A DNA stretch of 64,000 nt from Crossaster papposus (lineage: Eukaryota > Echinodermata > Asteroidea > Velatida > Solasteridae). The translations under genes and the position numbers were made by a program. Numbering within the stretch: position 1 is the first letter of the stretch; the number at the start of each line of letters is the position of its first letter. This document shows positions 31,589-41,616 of this stretch, piece by piece. Below the pieces are notes generated by a model, which was not told the DNA's origin, searched no databases, and saw only the letters and a program-made list of their open reading frames with translations. The DNA lies in NCBI GenBank assembly GCA_037893245.1, contig JBAIAA010000518.1, forward strand, positions 744,001-808,000, given 5' to 3'.

Positions 31589-31850
31589 AATTCAGAGAAC
31601 ACCAAAAGGAAGGGGTGTATCATGTAGCAAAAAAGTGCTACTCCATTGACTTGTGCACAAACGAAATGCTACACAATTCTACACGTGTAATTCAGAGAAC
31701 GCCAAAAGGAAGGGGGTGTATCATGTAGCAAAAAAGTGCTACTCCATTGACTTGTGCACAAACGAGATGTTACACAATTCTACACGTGTAATTCAGAGAA
31801 CGCCGCCAAAAGGAAGGGGTGTATCATGTAGCAAAAAAGAAAATCGTGCT
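31589..31850 (+). repeat. ~105-bp tandem array (right part)
   Basis: Continuation of the array at 25449-26298 beyond the DIRS insertion, with two further units and a partial one. 31851-31930 is unassigned. Confidence 0.9.
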
Positions 31851-31929
31851 GCAAATGGATTACGAATCACGGTGTTTTATTATACTTTTGTCAATTCTGG
31901 CCAGCTTGAATTAGGTAGTTTTGTTTAGT

Positions 31930-32198
31930 CTAAAGGGATTGTATACGTTTGGTAATTGGAACCCACTGTTTGTTTCAATCCTAGTTATAGTTATATATCA
32001 TAAAACTAACCTGTAAAAATTTCATTTCAAAAGGTGGTAGCGATTTTGAGATATTGCCGAAAATGTGGAGCGGTTATGTCCACGCAGGAAGAACTGAATA
32101 ATCTGCATTGGAATACACAATCTGAGAAACGTCACTGCAGTATAACGCTACTCAGATTCAAATTTTTGGAGATAAAAAGTGATATCTTTTTTCTTAAC
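31930..32198 (-). repeat. TTAA-MITE family A, truncated
   Basis: Begins AAAGGGATTGTATACGTTTGG with the family A interior in inverse orientation, then stops at about 32198, where a different fold-back element begins. The other terminus is missing. Confidence 0.75.
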
Positions 32199-32755
32199 CT
32201 CCACCCGTGACGTCACCCTATTGTCCTACCGCTCCATTATTTTGAACGAATGGAGCGTTGGAGGCGATATCTCTTCATTCTTTTTGGAAGGTAACGCAAG
32301 TGAACAAAGAGGAAGTCACTGAAACTAACCAGTGTAGCGGTTTTCGTTGTATTTTTTAAGAAACCTATGTACTCCAATCCGATTTTCCCTTCAATCTTGT
32401 TCTATGGTTAAACTAACCCATACGAAAATGTGTCGAAGAAAAAGACAAACATTATCGATAGTCGGATTCGAACCACAGACCTTTCGATCCATAGCTCTCC
32501 TCTCTACCAACTATGCTATTGAGGAGTTGGTGAAAGAAGCTGTTCTTTATAATTCTTTATAGTTATTTAATGTATATGAGTTGCCATTGCTCTTTCTCAT
32601 GAATATTTTAATCACGAACCACCCAGCTCCTGGAAAAAAATATCACGAACCGCTACACCGGTTAGTATAAAGTGTCTTCTGAACAAAGACGCTCCATTCG
32701 TGCAAAATAATGGAGCGGTAGGACAATAGGTGGTGACGTCCCGGGTGGAGGTTAA
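32199..32755. mobile_element. Fold-back element enclosing a tRNA-like SINE
   Basis: Ends 'taacctccacccgtgacgtc' with 'ctattgtcctaccgctccat' on the left, mirrored on the right by 'atggagcggtaggacaatag' and 'gacgtcccgggtggaggtta'. The middle contains the minus-strand SINE 32333-32665. Confidence 0.8.
32333..32665 (-). repeat. tRNA-derived SINE, copy 1
   Basis: Read on the minus strand it has an A-box-like 'tagcatagttggtagagagg' and B-box GGTTCGAATCC (near 32464-32474). Outer ends 'ccggtgtagcggttcgtgat' and 'aaaaccgctacactgg' mirror one another. A plus-strand relative is at 33113-33330. Not a functional tRNA: the acceptor-stem halves do not pair. Confidence 0.7.
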
Positions 32756-32759
32756 GTCA

Positions 32760-32866
32760 GATAATGCCCTCGTTAACGCGCCATTCGTGGGTAATAATGT
32801 CCCTCGGGCTTCGCCCTCGGGACATTATTACCCACGAATGGCGCGTAACTCGGGCATTATCTATAA
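32760..32866. repeat. Near-perfect hairpin
   Basis: 'cgccattcgtgggtaataat' plus 'gtccc' is followed by a short loop (TCGGGCTTCGCCCTC) and the exact inverse 'gggac' plus 'attattacccacgaatggcg', with further pairing outside ('gataatgccc' and 'gggcattatc'). The stem is close to 50 bp. Confidence 0.85.
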
Positions 32867-32884
32867 CGTAACCGCAGATATCAT

Positions 32885-33010
32885 AATGGCGATACCGACC
32901 GAGTGTTACCACTTACCAAGGTTAAATACCACTAGCGCAGTGCGCGGCCACTTTCTCTTACCAGGAAGTTTGCCATTCTGACCCCGGTAATTGATAGGAC
33001 AGATGTATCC
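32885..33010. repeat. Dispersed repeat, copy 1
   Basis: Shares 'accgagtgttacca', 'ccaaggtta', 'ataccact' and 'aggaagtttg' with 35035-35170. Class unknown. Confidence 0.5.
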
Positions 33011-33112
33011 AGGACATATTGAAGATTTTCGACCTGAACAACGAACTCAGCCTTTGCAAAAAAAAAAAATGGTTTAATAACAGGAAGATCGAAGACTAGG
33101 CCTATACTAAAC

Positions 33113-33330
33113 CGGTGTAGCTGTTCGCGATTTTTTGTTCAGGAGCTGGGTGGTACGTAAATGTATGGCAACTCATACTTTAAAGAACTATAAAGAATTA
33201 TAAAGAACGGCTTTCTCAACCAACTCGCCAATAACATGCATAGTTGGTAGAGAGGAGAGCTATGAATCGAAATGTCTATGGTTCGAATCCGACAATCGTT
33301 AAATTATGTTTTCCTTTCTTCTTCCATATA
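33113..33330 (+). repeat. tRNA-derived SINE, copy 2
   Basis: Starts 'ccggtgtagctgttcgcgat', with 'gcatagttggtagagaggag' (A-box region) and 'atggttcgaatccgac' (B box). Same family as 32333-32665. Confidence 0.7.
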
Positions 33331-33334
33331 AAGT

Positions 33335-33655
33335 GCAAACTTCAACGATGTGAAGATCAACGCACTGCAGGATCACCACAAGAAGGTAGCTGTCGTGATC
33401 CTATTGTTGAGCCAGGAACACCGGGGCAAACCCCTTCTCTTAGCGATAAGTGTTACTGGGTTATTTTACGTGCATTACAATGATTATTATACAATACACG
33501 GGACCTACAGCTTTACGTCCCATCCGAAAGACGAAGCAATAGTGGTTTCAGTGCCTTGCTTAAGGACACAGGTGTCGAGGCCGAGATTCGAACTCACGCT
33601 CTGCGGAACAGAAAACCGAGTGCTTAACCGCTCGGCCACGACACTCCACACTTCC
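33335..33655 (-). repeat. SINE with tRNA-Leu/Ser-like head
   Basis: On the minus strand 'gtcgtggccgagcggttaag' and 'tgagttcgaatctcggcc' look like the A and B boxes of a leucine- or serine-type tRNA, followed by a conserved body ('cttaagcaaggcac', 'cttcgtctttcggatgggac'). Copies at 61365-61760 and 63745-64000 share this body. Confidence 0.75.
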
Positions 33656-33879
33656 TTTGACAAGGTTGAAGGAGAAACGGGTTAGGTACATGAGTGCCTT
33701 GAACAAATGCTGTCACCCAAAACAGCATAATTGCAAATTGGTATGGTAGTCCACAAAGGACTTCCTACATGGCTTATGCACACACTGTTACATGGTGAAT
33801 ACGATCATACATCGATACCCTCTCTTTATTATACCATCATTCTATATTTTTGACAATGTGGCTTATTATGTTAAATGAA

Positions 33880-34330
33880 CCCAACTCGGGGTGGGATTTG
33901 TAGGGTAATTGTTCCCATGCTTCTTTGTTTTGACACAGATTGGTCCATGATGAGTTAGATGAGGGTAATTGCAACCGGTTGGGTAGCACTTTGTGGAGGT
34001 CCGGCCACGCCTTCCCAATTGAATGAAAGTTTGTGAAAATAAAAAAAATTAAAAAAAGGAACTATCATAATACTTTCTTGTTGACAAAGTTTGGACCATG
34101 AATTAGATGGGGTGAAATCAACCGGCTGTGGGGGCGCTGTTGGGGCCCTTTGTTTAGGGGGGTCTGACTACACCTTTCCAACTAGATATTTCGTAATTTT
34201 TTGTTGTTGTTTGTGAATGTACCTTGATACTACATGTACTTTGTTTTGACAAAGTTTAGTCCATGAATGAGATGGGGTGAAATCAACCGTCTGGGGTGCA
34301 CCACCCTAATTGAAAGGAGAATTTCTACGC
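33880..34330. repeat. Degenerate tandem repeats (~3 units)
   Basis: Three divergent blocks share 'tttgttttgacaaagttt', 'ccatgaat', 'agatggggtgaaatcaacc' and a G-rich trailer. 33660-34870 otherwise shows no gene; a C run lies at 34345-34368. Confidence 0.55.
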
Positions 34331-34917
34331 GAGCTCATTAGCATGAAATGTGCCCCCCCCCCCCCCCCATTTCTTTTGAAAAAAGAATGCCGTTTGGTGA
34401 AAGAAATGGTGGGATTGTGTAAATATAGCATAGGATCAACTCCCTGGTTTTTGAGCTTCAATCTGAGGGCAGACTTGACAAAATTACGGTTGAAAATGGG
34501 TCCTCAATTGCCCTAGAACGTGGAGGGATGCCATTTGTAAAATGGCTGCTTGCAGGCTCGGGAAGTATCACTTTTCGGGAGGTGAGTTTCTTTTGGTGTG
34601 AATATTAAAAAATGTAATTGGCTAACCTACTACAAATTGAAAAGAAATGGAAAGATAAAGACCAAGACAATAATCTGATTGTTGTTTGAGAAACCCCAGT
34701 GATGTCGGTGTGCATAAAATTTGGTCGGCGTGAGCATTGTTGATTTTACACTGTTTTCAATGGGGCTTGAATTAGGCTGGTGCACCCTATGGGGTCACTT
34801 TTTAAGGGGGTCTGGGGTCCAGACCAAACCTTCTGGGTGAAATGGGGTGAAATCTTATGGAGCTATCTCTTAGACTATAATTGCCTTATACTACCACCTC
34901 TTGGCAGCTCATGACCA

Positions 34918-34949
34918 CCCCACCCCCCCCCCCCCCCCCCCCCCCCCCA
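34918..34949. repeat. Poly-C tract
   Basis: A long C run with little interruption. The Pro-rich open frame over it is an artefact. Confidence 0.9.
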
Positions 34950-35034
34950 TCCAAACCTAGATCCGCCTCTCAAAGTTGTACCATAGAGCAAGGAACATGT
35001 TGTACTCCGTCCCATCAGGCGATATCACATGCCA

Positions 35035-35170
35035 TTCTTAGGTGCCGGATACCGAGTGTTACCAAGGTTAGATACCACTATGGCGCGGTGCAACTTTCTC
35101 TTTTAGCAGGAAGTTTGACATTGTGACCCCCGTAATTATTGAGTGATCGGAAGGATGTATATCCAGGGCG
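35035..35170. repeat. Dispersed repeat, copy 2
   Basis: Partner of 32885-33010. Confidence 0.5.
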
Positions 35171-35490
35171 CACAGCCCGACGGTGTAACGTGACGTAGGC
35201 AGGAAAAGATAGTGTCAGGTTGCACAATTTTGGAGATAATGCGCATACGGGAAGTAGTGCGTGGGCAGATGATAAACAAGTTGCTTTTTGTCTTGCAGAC
35301 ACCATTTGTATAAACTACCAGTACCAGTTGTCCACACTCCTCACATTGATTTTGGTTGTTGGTGACACATCGTCATCATCACAACTCTGTTTTCTCACAG
35401 CTCGTCTAGTCTTATTTATAGTAGCTCGATCCTTGAGACTTTAAGACGTTGAACAATTAAGTAGCAGATATAATATTATATACATTGGAA

Positions 35491-35604
35491 ATGTTCCCCA
35501 AAAATACGATGTCAACAACTGCAGCTGTTCCGGATAAGCCGCCACTAGTACCAGAACAGAAAGATTCGGCTGTGGTGTACATGGTGAACGAAGGCCAGCC
35601 TGAG
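35491..35604 (+). CDS. Repeat membrane protein, exon 1
   Basis: 38 codons from ATG (MFPKNTMSTTAAVPDKPP to VNEGQPE), ending phase 0 at GTACGT. It encodes the short cytoplasmic tail if the protein is type II. An AT-rich stretch with TATA-like words lies just upstream (35470-35485), and 35200-35490 would be promoter/5' UTR. Confidence 0.65.
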
Positions 35605-38600
35605 GTACGTGTTGAGTCCATCTAAAGTCCTCACAAGTCCTAACAAGTCCTCACACTTAATGAATCAAGATGTGAGACGGAGGGAACCCCCCCCCCCTTT
35701 CTTTGTTGTGGTCATTGTGCTTGCGGAATTCTTTTTAGGTTGTTAGGGGGCGTTAGGCCAACATTCGTCTAGAGAGTGGATATGTATTGGGGGGAGGGGG
35801 GGGGGGGGGTGCGAGGGGAGGGGGGGGGGGGGGGGGTGCGGGGGGGGGGGGGGGGGGGGGGGTCCTAAGGGGAGAGTCCATCGGTCCCATATCGTGCTGC
35901 CATCTTCCCAAGTCGAGCTTTTAATTCCTTAAAGGTAGGATACGATACACATTGGTAAATTGCTTAAATTGTCACGAATAGGTGGATTTTTTAAATGTAT
36001 TTATTATTTTTATTTATTTATTATTATTATTATAAATTTTTTTTTAATTTTTTTTTTTAGTTTTCTTTTTTTGGGGGGGGGGATTTTATAGTAAATATCG
36101 TTTACCTGACCTGTCCAAAGTTTTACAATCATGGAGGCTGAGAAAAGCCAGAACAAAACGGCGTTTTGTTTTCAGTCGGCGTTGGGCAGTTAAGTTGTTT
36201 CTTATCGGCGATCTGGCGATCGATCGTGAATTATTTTAAATACAATTCTTTTTTCAGAATAATTACACAGAGTATCTATAGTGCAATCAATTTCTGCTGG
36301 ATGCCTACAATCCATGTTTACTTTCAAATAAGTAAGATATTTCTTAATATTGAAATTTCGGAAGTAACATTTGTCGATACCTGTAAATGGTGTACCCTAT
36401 ACTCCATTGCTCCTGTCATGGGCCTCACAATTGCAAAGATTGGGTTGCAACCGTTGTAGTTGCAATTCGAGTCACTCCACGTTATTCAAACAGTGTGAGC
36501 AATGCATTGCCCCTTTTAGTCAGGTTCATAATGTACATATTGAAAGTTTCGTTCACTTCTTTTGTAGATTTGCTAAACTATACATTTTTGGAAACGTTAA
36601 GATATACTCGACAGGAATACCAATGTTTACATTTGTTTTTAGGTTCATTTGAGAAAAAAATGGGGTGCCACACATTAAAGGTCCATTTTTTCAATGCCCC
36701 ATATCTCTGGAAGTATAAGTCCGATTGGGTTCAAACTTGGTATGAAGGTATGGCGGGATGTGTTATAGATATAAATTGAAGTGACATAATGATGACGTCA
36801 TCGTGTGATTTGTTATGATTTTGTTTCATTTTTGGACCTTTAAGCCATATCTCATCAACAGAACATAATAAATTCAACATTATTTTGTTATATGTTTATC
36901 GGGACATCGGGTCATAGACATATGCACACAATTGTGAAAAAATGTGTGACATCATCATAACGTCATCAAAATGCTATTCAAAAAATCCAAGATGGCCGCC
37001 ATAAAGAACCTAAGAGCAAATGTAAACACTGGTTTTCATTTTAAGTATATTCTAACGTTTCCAAAAATGTATAGTTTAGCAAATCTACACAAAAATTGAA
37101 CGAAAAAACATAAGAAACCTGCCTATTTGTTGGTCATAAGTACATGTAATATTGCAATAGTCCTGTGTACTGGGGCCAATTTGTATAAAACATGTAAGCA
37201 CAACAATTTGCTTAGCATGAAAATGCTTTTGGGCGAAAAACAAGGTTACAAACAAAATTTTCAGTTGATGTTTATTGTTTGTGACTGATATTCAACTGGT
37301 TTGAGCTTAGCATGAAAAACACATGGCATTTTGGCTGGTAACCTGGGGCCAATTTCACAGAGCTGCTAAGCAAACAAAAATGCTTAGCATGAACATTTGT
37401 TATTGGGAAAAACAATGTTACAGATCAAATTTTCACGTGGTGTTTATTGTTTGTTGTTGGTATTCAGCTGTTTTTTTTTGCTTAGCATGAAAAACACATG
37501 GCATTTTGGCTAGTAACCAGTTTTATTGAGCACGCTTTTTTTGTGTGCTGAGCAAATTTGTGTGCTTAGCAGCTCTATGAAATTGGCCCCTGTTTTTACT
37601 TAGCAAACAGAGAAAATGATTGTCGCGATCGCCGTCCCGCGATTCGTGCCGACAATCATTATTTACTTTCAAAGTATGTGTTATAGATTATTTATGGAAA
37701 AAGATTCCTGTGAAGTTCGGTTCAGTTCTTTTTTCCTTGTTCCCGGGTTCTCAATTTCAACTCTTTTGATTATGACAGGTTGATGTTGGTAATGACAGCA
37801 TAGGGCAGACTAAACGGGCCAAGATCTGCGCATGCACCGTTGTCATAACGACCCTGATCCTGGTAGCCGGCACATTGGGCGCAATCACCCTTGTCCTCCG
37901 GTTGCAGCAGGGAACCGGCGAGGCTTCCAGTGTCGTCTCCAAGGAGCCCCTTCTTAGCAACAACTCCCCTCTGGAGGAGGAGCCTATCTACGACCCCCCA
38001 ATCAAGATCGATGATGGCGGACTCTGGTTACCCAAGAATCCCGAGACCCCCGACCTCGTGGCCGTAGACGGCCAGGGAACGGTTGCCCTTTCCTCCAGCC
38101 CCAAACCGGACATCGATGGCATCGACATCGACCCCGAAGGAAACCCAGTGGTCGAGAACACCGTGACCCCAGACCTCGTGACCCCCGACCTCGTGGCCGT
38201 AGACGGCCAGGGAACGGTTGCCCTATCCTCCAGCCCCAAACCGGACACCGATGGCATCGATGCCGATCCCGAAGGAAACCCCATCTTCCAAGCGTCTTCC
38301 TCTTCATCTTCATCCGCCCCAGATCGCTCTTACCAAGGAAGGAACTATATCAGTTCCTCTTTCCCATACGACGGTTTCTACATGCGCGGCGGTACGGGTG
38401 ACCTACCACCATCTCTCCAAGAAGATTCGTCATCGGCAGAACCATCAGTAGGTTCTGGAGACATGGACAGTGATCTTGAAAGTTCCGGCGAAAACACAGT
38501 GACCCCAGACCTCGTGACCCCCGACCTCGTGGCCGTAGACGGCCAGGGAACGGTTGCCCTATCCTCCAGCCCCAAACCGGACACCGATGGCATCGATGCC

Positions 38601-39212
38601 GATCCCGAAGGAAACCCCATCTTCCAAGCGTCTTCCTCTTCATCTTCATCCGCCCCAGATCGCTCTTACCAAGGAAGGAACTATACCAGTTCCTCTTTCC
38701 CATACGACGGTTTCTACATGCGCGGCGAAACGGGTGACCCACCACCATCTCACAGCGAAGAGCCCTTATCGGCAGAACCGTCAGTAGTTTCTGGAAACAT
38801 GGACAGTGATCTTAAAAGTTCCGGCGAGAACACCGTGACCCCAAACCTCGTGACCCCCGACCCCGTGGCCGTAGACGGCCAGGGAACGGTTGCCCTATCC
38901 TCCAGCCCCAAACCGGACACCGATGGCATCGATGCCGATCCCGAAGGAGTTCCCATCTTCCAAGCCTCGTCCTCTTCCTCTGACGGCGGGTATTCATCCG
39001 ATCCAGAACAATCTTTCCCATACGACGGTTTTTACATGCGCGGCGGGGCGGTACGTGACCTACCACCATCTCTCCAAGACGATCCGTCATCGGCAGAACC
39101 ATCAGTACCTTCAGGAGACATGGACACTGATCTTGAAAGTTCCGGCGAGCCCCAGGATGTCCCGTCGGATTCTAACAGTTTATCCTTAAGCGACTTTTTC
39201 AGTTTCTCGTAA
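35491..39212 (+). CDS. Single-pass membrane protein with 112-residue repeats
   Basis: Two coding exons, 35491-35604 and 37779-39212, join in phase 0 (GAG|GTACGT donor, TATGACAG acceptor) to give 515 residues. Exon 1 has no signal peptide. Residues about 54-75 are a hydrophobic segment (ICACTVVITTLILVAGTLGA) preceded by TKRAK, which suggests a type II orientation with the long C-terminal part outside. That part is acidic and rich in Ser, Pro, Asp and Gly, and is built from a 112-residue repeat carrying DLVAVDGQGTVALSSSPKPD, a Ser run and FPYDGFYMRG. I do not recognise the family. A mucin-like or matrix-interacting surface protein is possible. Start choice: the first ATG (35491) is followed by a second Met 6 codons later, and either could serve. 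Confidence 0.72.
35790..35865. repeat. Poly-G tract
   Basis: Almost pure G for about 70 bp in the intron of the membrane-protein gene, next to an 'atatcgtgct' element end (35889-35898). Confidence 0.9.
35929..36403 (+). mobile_element. TTAA-MITE family B, decayed copy
   Basis: TTAA at 35929-35932 with AAGGTAGGATACGATACAC; the interior keeps 'atcatggaggctgagaaaag' and 'ttttcagtcggcg', and it ends near 'aatggtgtaccctat'. The right TTAA is lost. A T-rich stretch expands the copy at 36000-36070. Confidence 0.7.
36545..37100. mobile_element. Fold-back element in membrane-protein intron
   Basis: 'tagatttgctaaactataca' and 'tttttggaaacgtta' on the left are inverted at 37050-37090. The interior holds paired 'tgacatca' and 'tgatgacgtcat' words. 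Open frames here are not genes. Confidence 0.7.
37172..37344. repeat. Family C element, truncated
   Basis: Starts 'ggggccaatttgtataaaac' and stops at the next, complete copy. Confidence 0.7.
37345..37590. mobile_element. Family C fold-back MITE, full copy
   Basis: Ends GGGGCCAATTTCACAGAGCT and AGCTCTATGAAATTGGCCCC, with TTAGCATGAA/TTTGCTTAGCA inner inverted words. About 245 bp, non-coding. Other copies: 43622-43864, 52967-53218. Confidence 0.88.
37610..37690. repeat. Family B fragment before exon 2
   Basis: 'tgtcgcgatcgccgtcccgc' and 'cgacaatcattatttacttt' belong to family B. It ends about 90 bp upstream of the exon 2 acceptor. Confidence 0.55.
37779..39212 (+). CDS. Repeat membrane protein, exon 2
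   Basis: 477 codons plus TAA, open from the acceptor at 37778. It reads VDVGNDSIGQTKRAK, the transmembrane segment, then the repeats. Strongly GC-rich compared with the neighbouring introns, with a codon pattern typical of coding DNA. Confidence 0.82.
   Translation, partial: VDVGNDSIGQTKRAKICACTVVITTLILVAGTLGAITLVLRLQQGTGEASSVVSKEPLLSNNSPLEEEPIYDPPIKIDDGGLWLPKNPETPDLVAVDGQGTVALSSSPKPDIDGIDIDPEGNPVVENTVTPDLVTPDLVAVDGQGTVALSSSPKPDTDGIDADPEGNPIFQASSSSSSSAPDRSYQGRNYISSSFPYDGFYMRGGTGDLPPSLQEDSSSAEPSVGSGDMDSDLESSGENTVTPDLVTPDLVAVDGQGTVALSSSPKPDTDGIDADPEGNPIFQASSSSSSSAPDRSYQGRNYTSSSFPYDGFYMRGETGDPPPSHSEEPLSAEPSVVSGNMDSDLKSSGENTVTPNLVTPDPVAVDGQGTVALSSSPKPDTDGIDADPEGVPIFQASSSSSDGGYSSDPEQSFPYDGFYMRGGAVRDLPPSLQDDPSSAEPSVPSGDMDTDLESSGEPQDVPSDSNSLSLSDFFSFS
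38154..39150 (+). repeat. 336-bp coding tandem repeats
   Basis: Units begin at 38154, 38490 and 38826, exactly 336 bp (112 codons) apart. A partial unit precedes them (38041-38153) and the last is shortened. Units 1 and 2 are nearly identical at DNA level, so the array has been homogenised recently. Confidence 0.92.
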
Positions 39213-39603
39213 ACGAGATATCGTAGATATCGTCAGTGTATTGAACAGTGATCTTTTATACAATACCTTTTTTTCTGTAAAATAGTTGCTTCTATATCTA
39301 AATATTATTGAAATCAAATAAGTTAAAGAGGAGGGCCTAATATTTCGATCTTAACAGGATCTTCTTCAGAGATATAATGATGTCTACAAGAAACAAACAT
39401 AGGGCAACATACAGCATGATGCACATCATGGTTGGCGGGAGAAACACAAAAGAAAAAGCATGTACAGAGTCCAATAGAACAACAAAAAGAGGATTAGGCT
39501 GAGGGATTAAAGGAAAAGGTCAATGTGGGTAGGATCAAATTCAGACTAAAATTGCATTGTACTTTTTTTTTCTATGTTTAAAATGCAAAACACATTATTG
39601 TGT
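39213..39603. other. 3' flank with possible retroelement fragment
   Basis: 'aggagggcctaatatttcga' and 'caggatcttcttcagag' resemble short words often seen in dispersed retroelement remnants of marine invertebrates. That is memory-based and weak. No exon. Confidence 0.3.
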
Positions 39604-40290
39604 TAAAGGTATGATACACCATTGATAATTGCTTGAATTATCGTGAATGGGTGGATTTGGGGGTTGTATTTTATAGTAAATTTTGTTTAAAGGTAGTATA
39701 CACCATTTGCAGATATCGAAAATATTTACTACCGAATTATTAGGAAATATCTTACTCATTTGAAAGTAAATAATGATTGTAGGCATCCAGAAAAATGATT
39801 GCGCTAAATATCCTGTAATTATTCTGAAAAATAGAATTTTATAAAGAAAAATTCGCGATCGCCGTCCGGCGAGCGCGAAAAAACAAAGATAACATAAGAA
39901 TAACTGCTCGACGCCGGTGGAAAACAAACGCTGTTTTTCGTGCTTTTCTCGGCATCCCTGATTGTAAAACTTCGGACTATGAAATACAACCCCCCAAATC
40001 TACCCATTAATGATAATTCAAGCAATTACCAATGGTGTATCCTACCTTTAACTGACCTGTCCGAAGTTTTGTAAAATTATGTATGGCGAGAAAAGCAAGA
40101 AAAACAGCATTCGTTTTTAACCGGCGTCAGGCAGTGGTTTTTATGTTCTGGTTTTGGTTCTTCGCCATCACTGTCCGGCGAATCGTGCCGACAATCATTA
40201 TTTACTTTCAAATAAGTAATATATTTCTTAATAATTCGGTAGTAAACAAAATCGATATCTGCAAATGGTGTATCCTACCTTTAAAATGTT
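39604..40290. mobile_element. Family B MITE with another family B inserted
   Basis: The outer copy starts at 39604, breaks at a TTAA (39688) and resumes at 'TTAActgacctgtccgaag' (about 40049), ending 'ggtgtatcctacctttaa' near 40287. The inner copy (39688-40052) is complete and inverted. The inner insertion sits exactly in the outer element's internal TTAA. Confidence 0.85.
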
Positions 40291-40607
40291 AAGTGTTATA
40301 AATTCTTTATGGTAAAATATTCTTGTGCAGTTCGGTTTAGTTTAGTTTCCGGGTTCTTATTTCCGGCTTTTTTTGTTATAACAGCTGTCATAACACCGAC
40401 AGGTTGATGTTGGCAGGTTTTTTGTGTGCCTATGTTAAAATGCAAAACACAAGTTTAAAAACGTCACGATTGACACAAAAGTTGTTTTATTTTATCAATT
40501 AAAAATTGTACGTAAAAGTAAACACATCTAGCTTTAAAAGAAAAAGTTGTTAGTTTGTACTTACGTCTTTGTCCAAGGGGCGGTTTGTGTTATTATTATT
40601 TATTATT

Positions 40608-40870
40608 TCTGGTAATAAAACCAAGGATCCTTCAAAAGCGCTCTATAGGCACTGTAGCTCGCAAGCCTGAAGAAACCTGTAGAGAGAAGACAATGAGAAG
40701 AAGGTACAGTTTTAGAGGTGATGGGAGGAAAACCCCAGAAGAATATCGTGGAGAAAACCCACGCAATCAGGCAGGAACTGAAAACCCAATCCACATACTG
40801 GCCAGTGAGGGGTTCGAACCCGGGTCATAGTGGTGGAAGGCGAGGAAAGAACCGCTGTACGCCAACCTGA
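40608..40870 (-). repeat. tRNA-derived SINE
   Basis: On the minus strand 'ggttggcgtacagcggttct' and 'acccgggttcgaacccctc' resemble tRNA A and B boxes, followed by a body with 'tgggttttctccacg' and 'ggttttcctccca'. It ends in 'aaagcgctctatag', a typical SINE-tail word. Confidence 0.6.
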
Positions 40871-40887
40871 TCCGCACTATAAGCCTA

Positions 40888-41339
40888 AAGCCCTGTCCGC
40901 ACTGGACTTAATTTGGGCAAACTAACCGAGCCAATGGGTAACTTGCCCATTTCAAGTCCAGTGCGGACAGCCTGGGTAACTTTCCAAAGCAAAACCGAGC
41001 AAAAGGTGCCCAGGAAGACTGACCAGGAAGATTTAACCGAGCCAGAAAATCCAGTGCGGACGCGACGTCTCGGTTAAATCTTCCATCACCATGTAAGAAA
41101 ATAATGTTGAGAGCTAGCGTCGGGAACAGACGATCCGGTCGTCAAGTCGCGGTCATAGGTCACGCAGGGCGCCCTCTTTATTGTTTTGGAGCCAGCTCGG
41201 TTAGTTTACCCACCGTCTCGGCAATTCTACCCGCTTCAATTAAATCCAAGTGCGGACGGTGGGAAGATCAACCCATCGGAATGTTACCCGGCGTCATGGT
41301 CAAATTACCCAAAATGTTTATCCAGTGCGAACACGGCTT
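40888..41339. mobile_element. Fold-back element, 'CCGCACTGGAC' family
   Basis: The left end 'aagccctgtccgcactggac' is inverted at the right ('tccagtgcgaacacggctt'). Inside are further 'ccagtgcggac' copies at 40960 and 41055. The short relative at 25088-25182 has only the ends. 41340-41506 shows nothing notable. Confidence 0.8.
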
Positions 41340-41616
41340 AAGTCCCTTCTCGGCCAACGCCAAGGCCAACGCCTGCCGTTATGGGTGATCACGTCATAAG
41401 AAGGAATTTGTGACGAGTTTATACGTGAAACGCTGTGCCTTGGACTGCACCCCGGATGCCAGTCCTTCAATCTAAAAGACAGAGACGGGAACAGATTGTT
41501 GTCAACTTAACGGTGGGTACATCATTTGCAGATATCGAACATTTTTACAACCGAATTATTAAGAAATATCTTACTTTATTTAAAGGTAAGTATTGACTGT
41601 AGATACACTGAAAACC

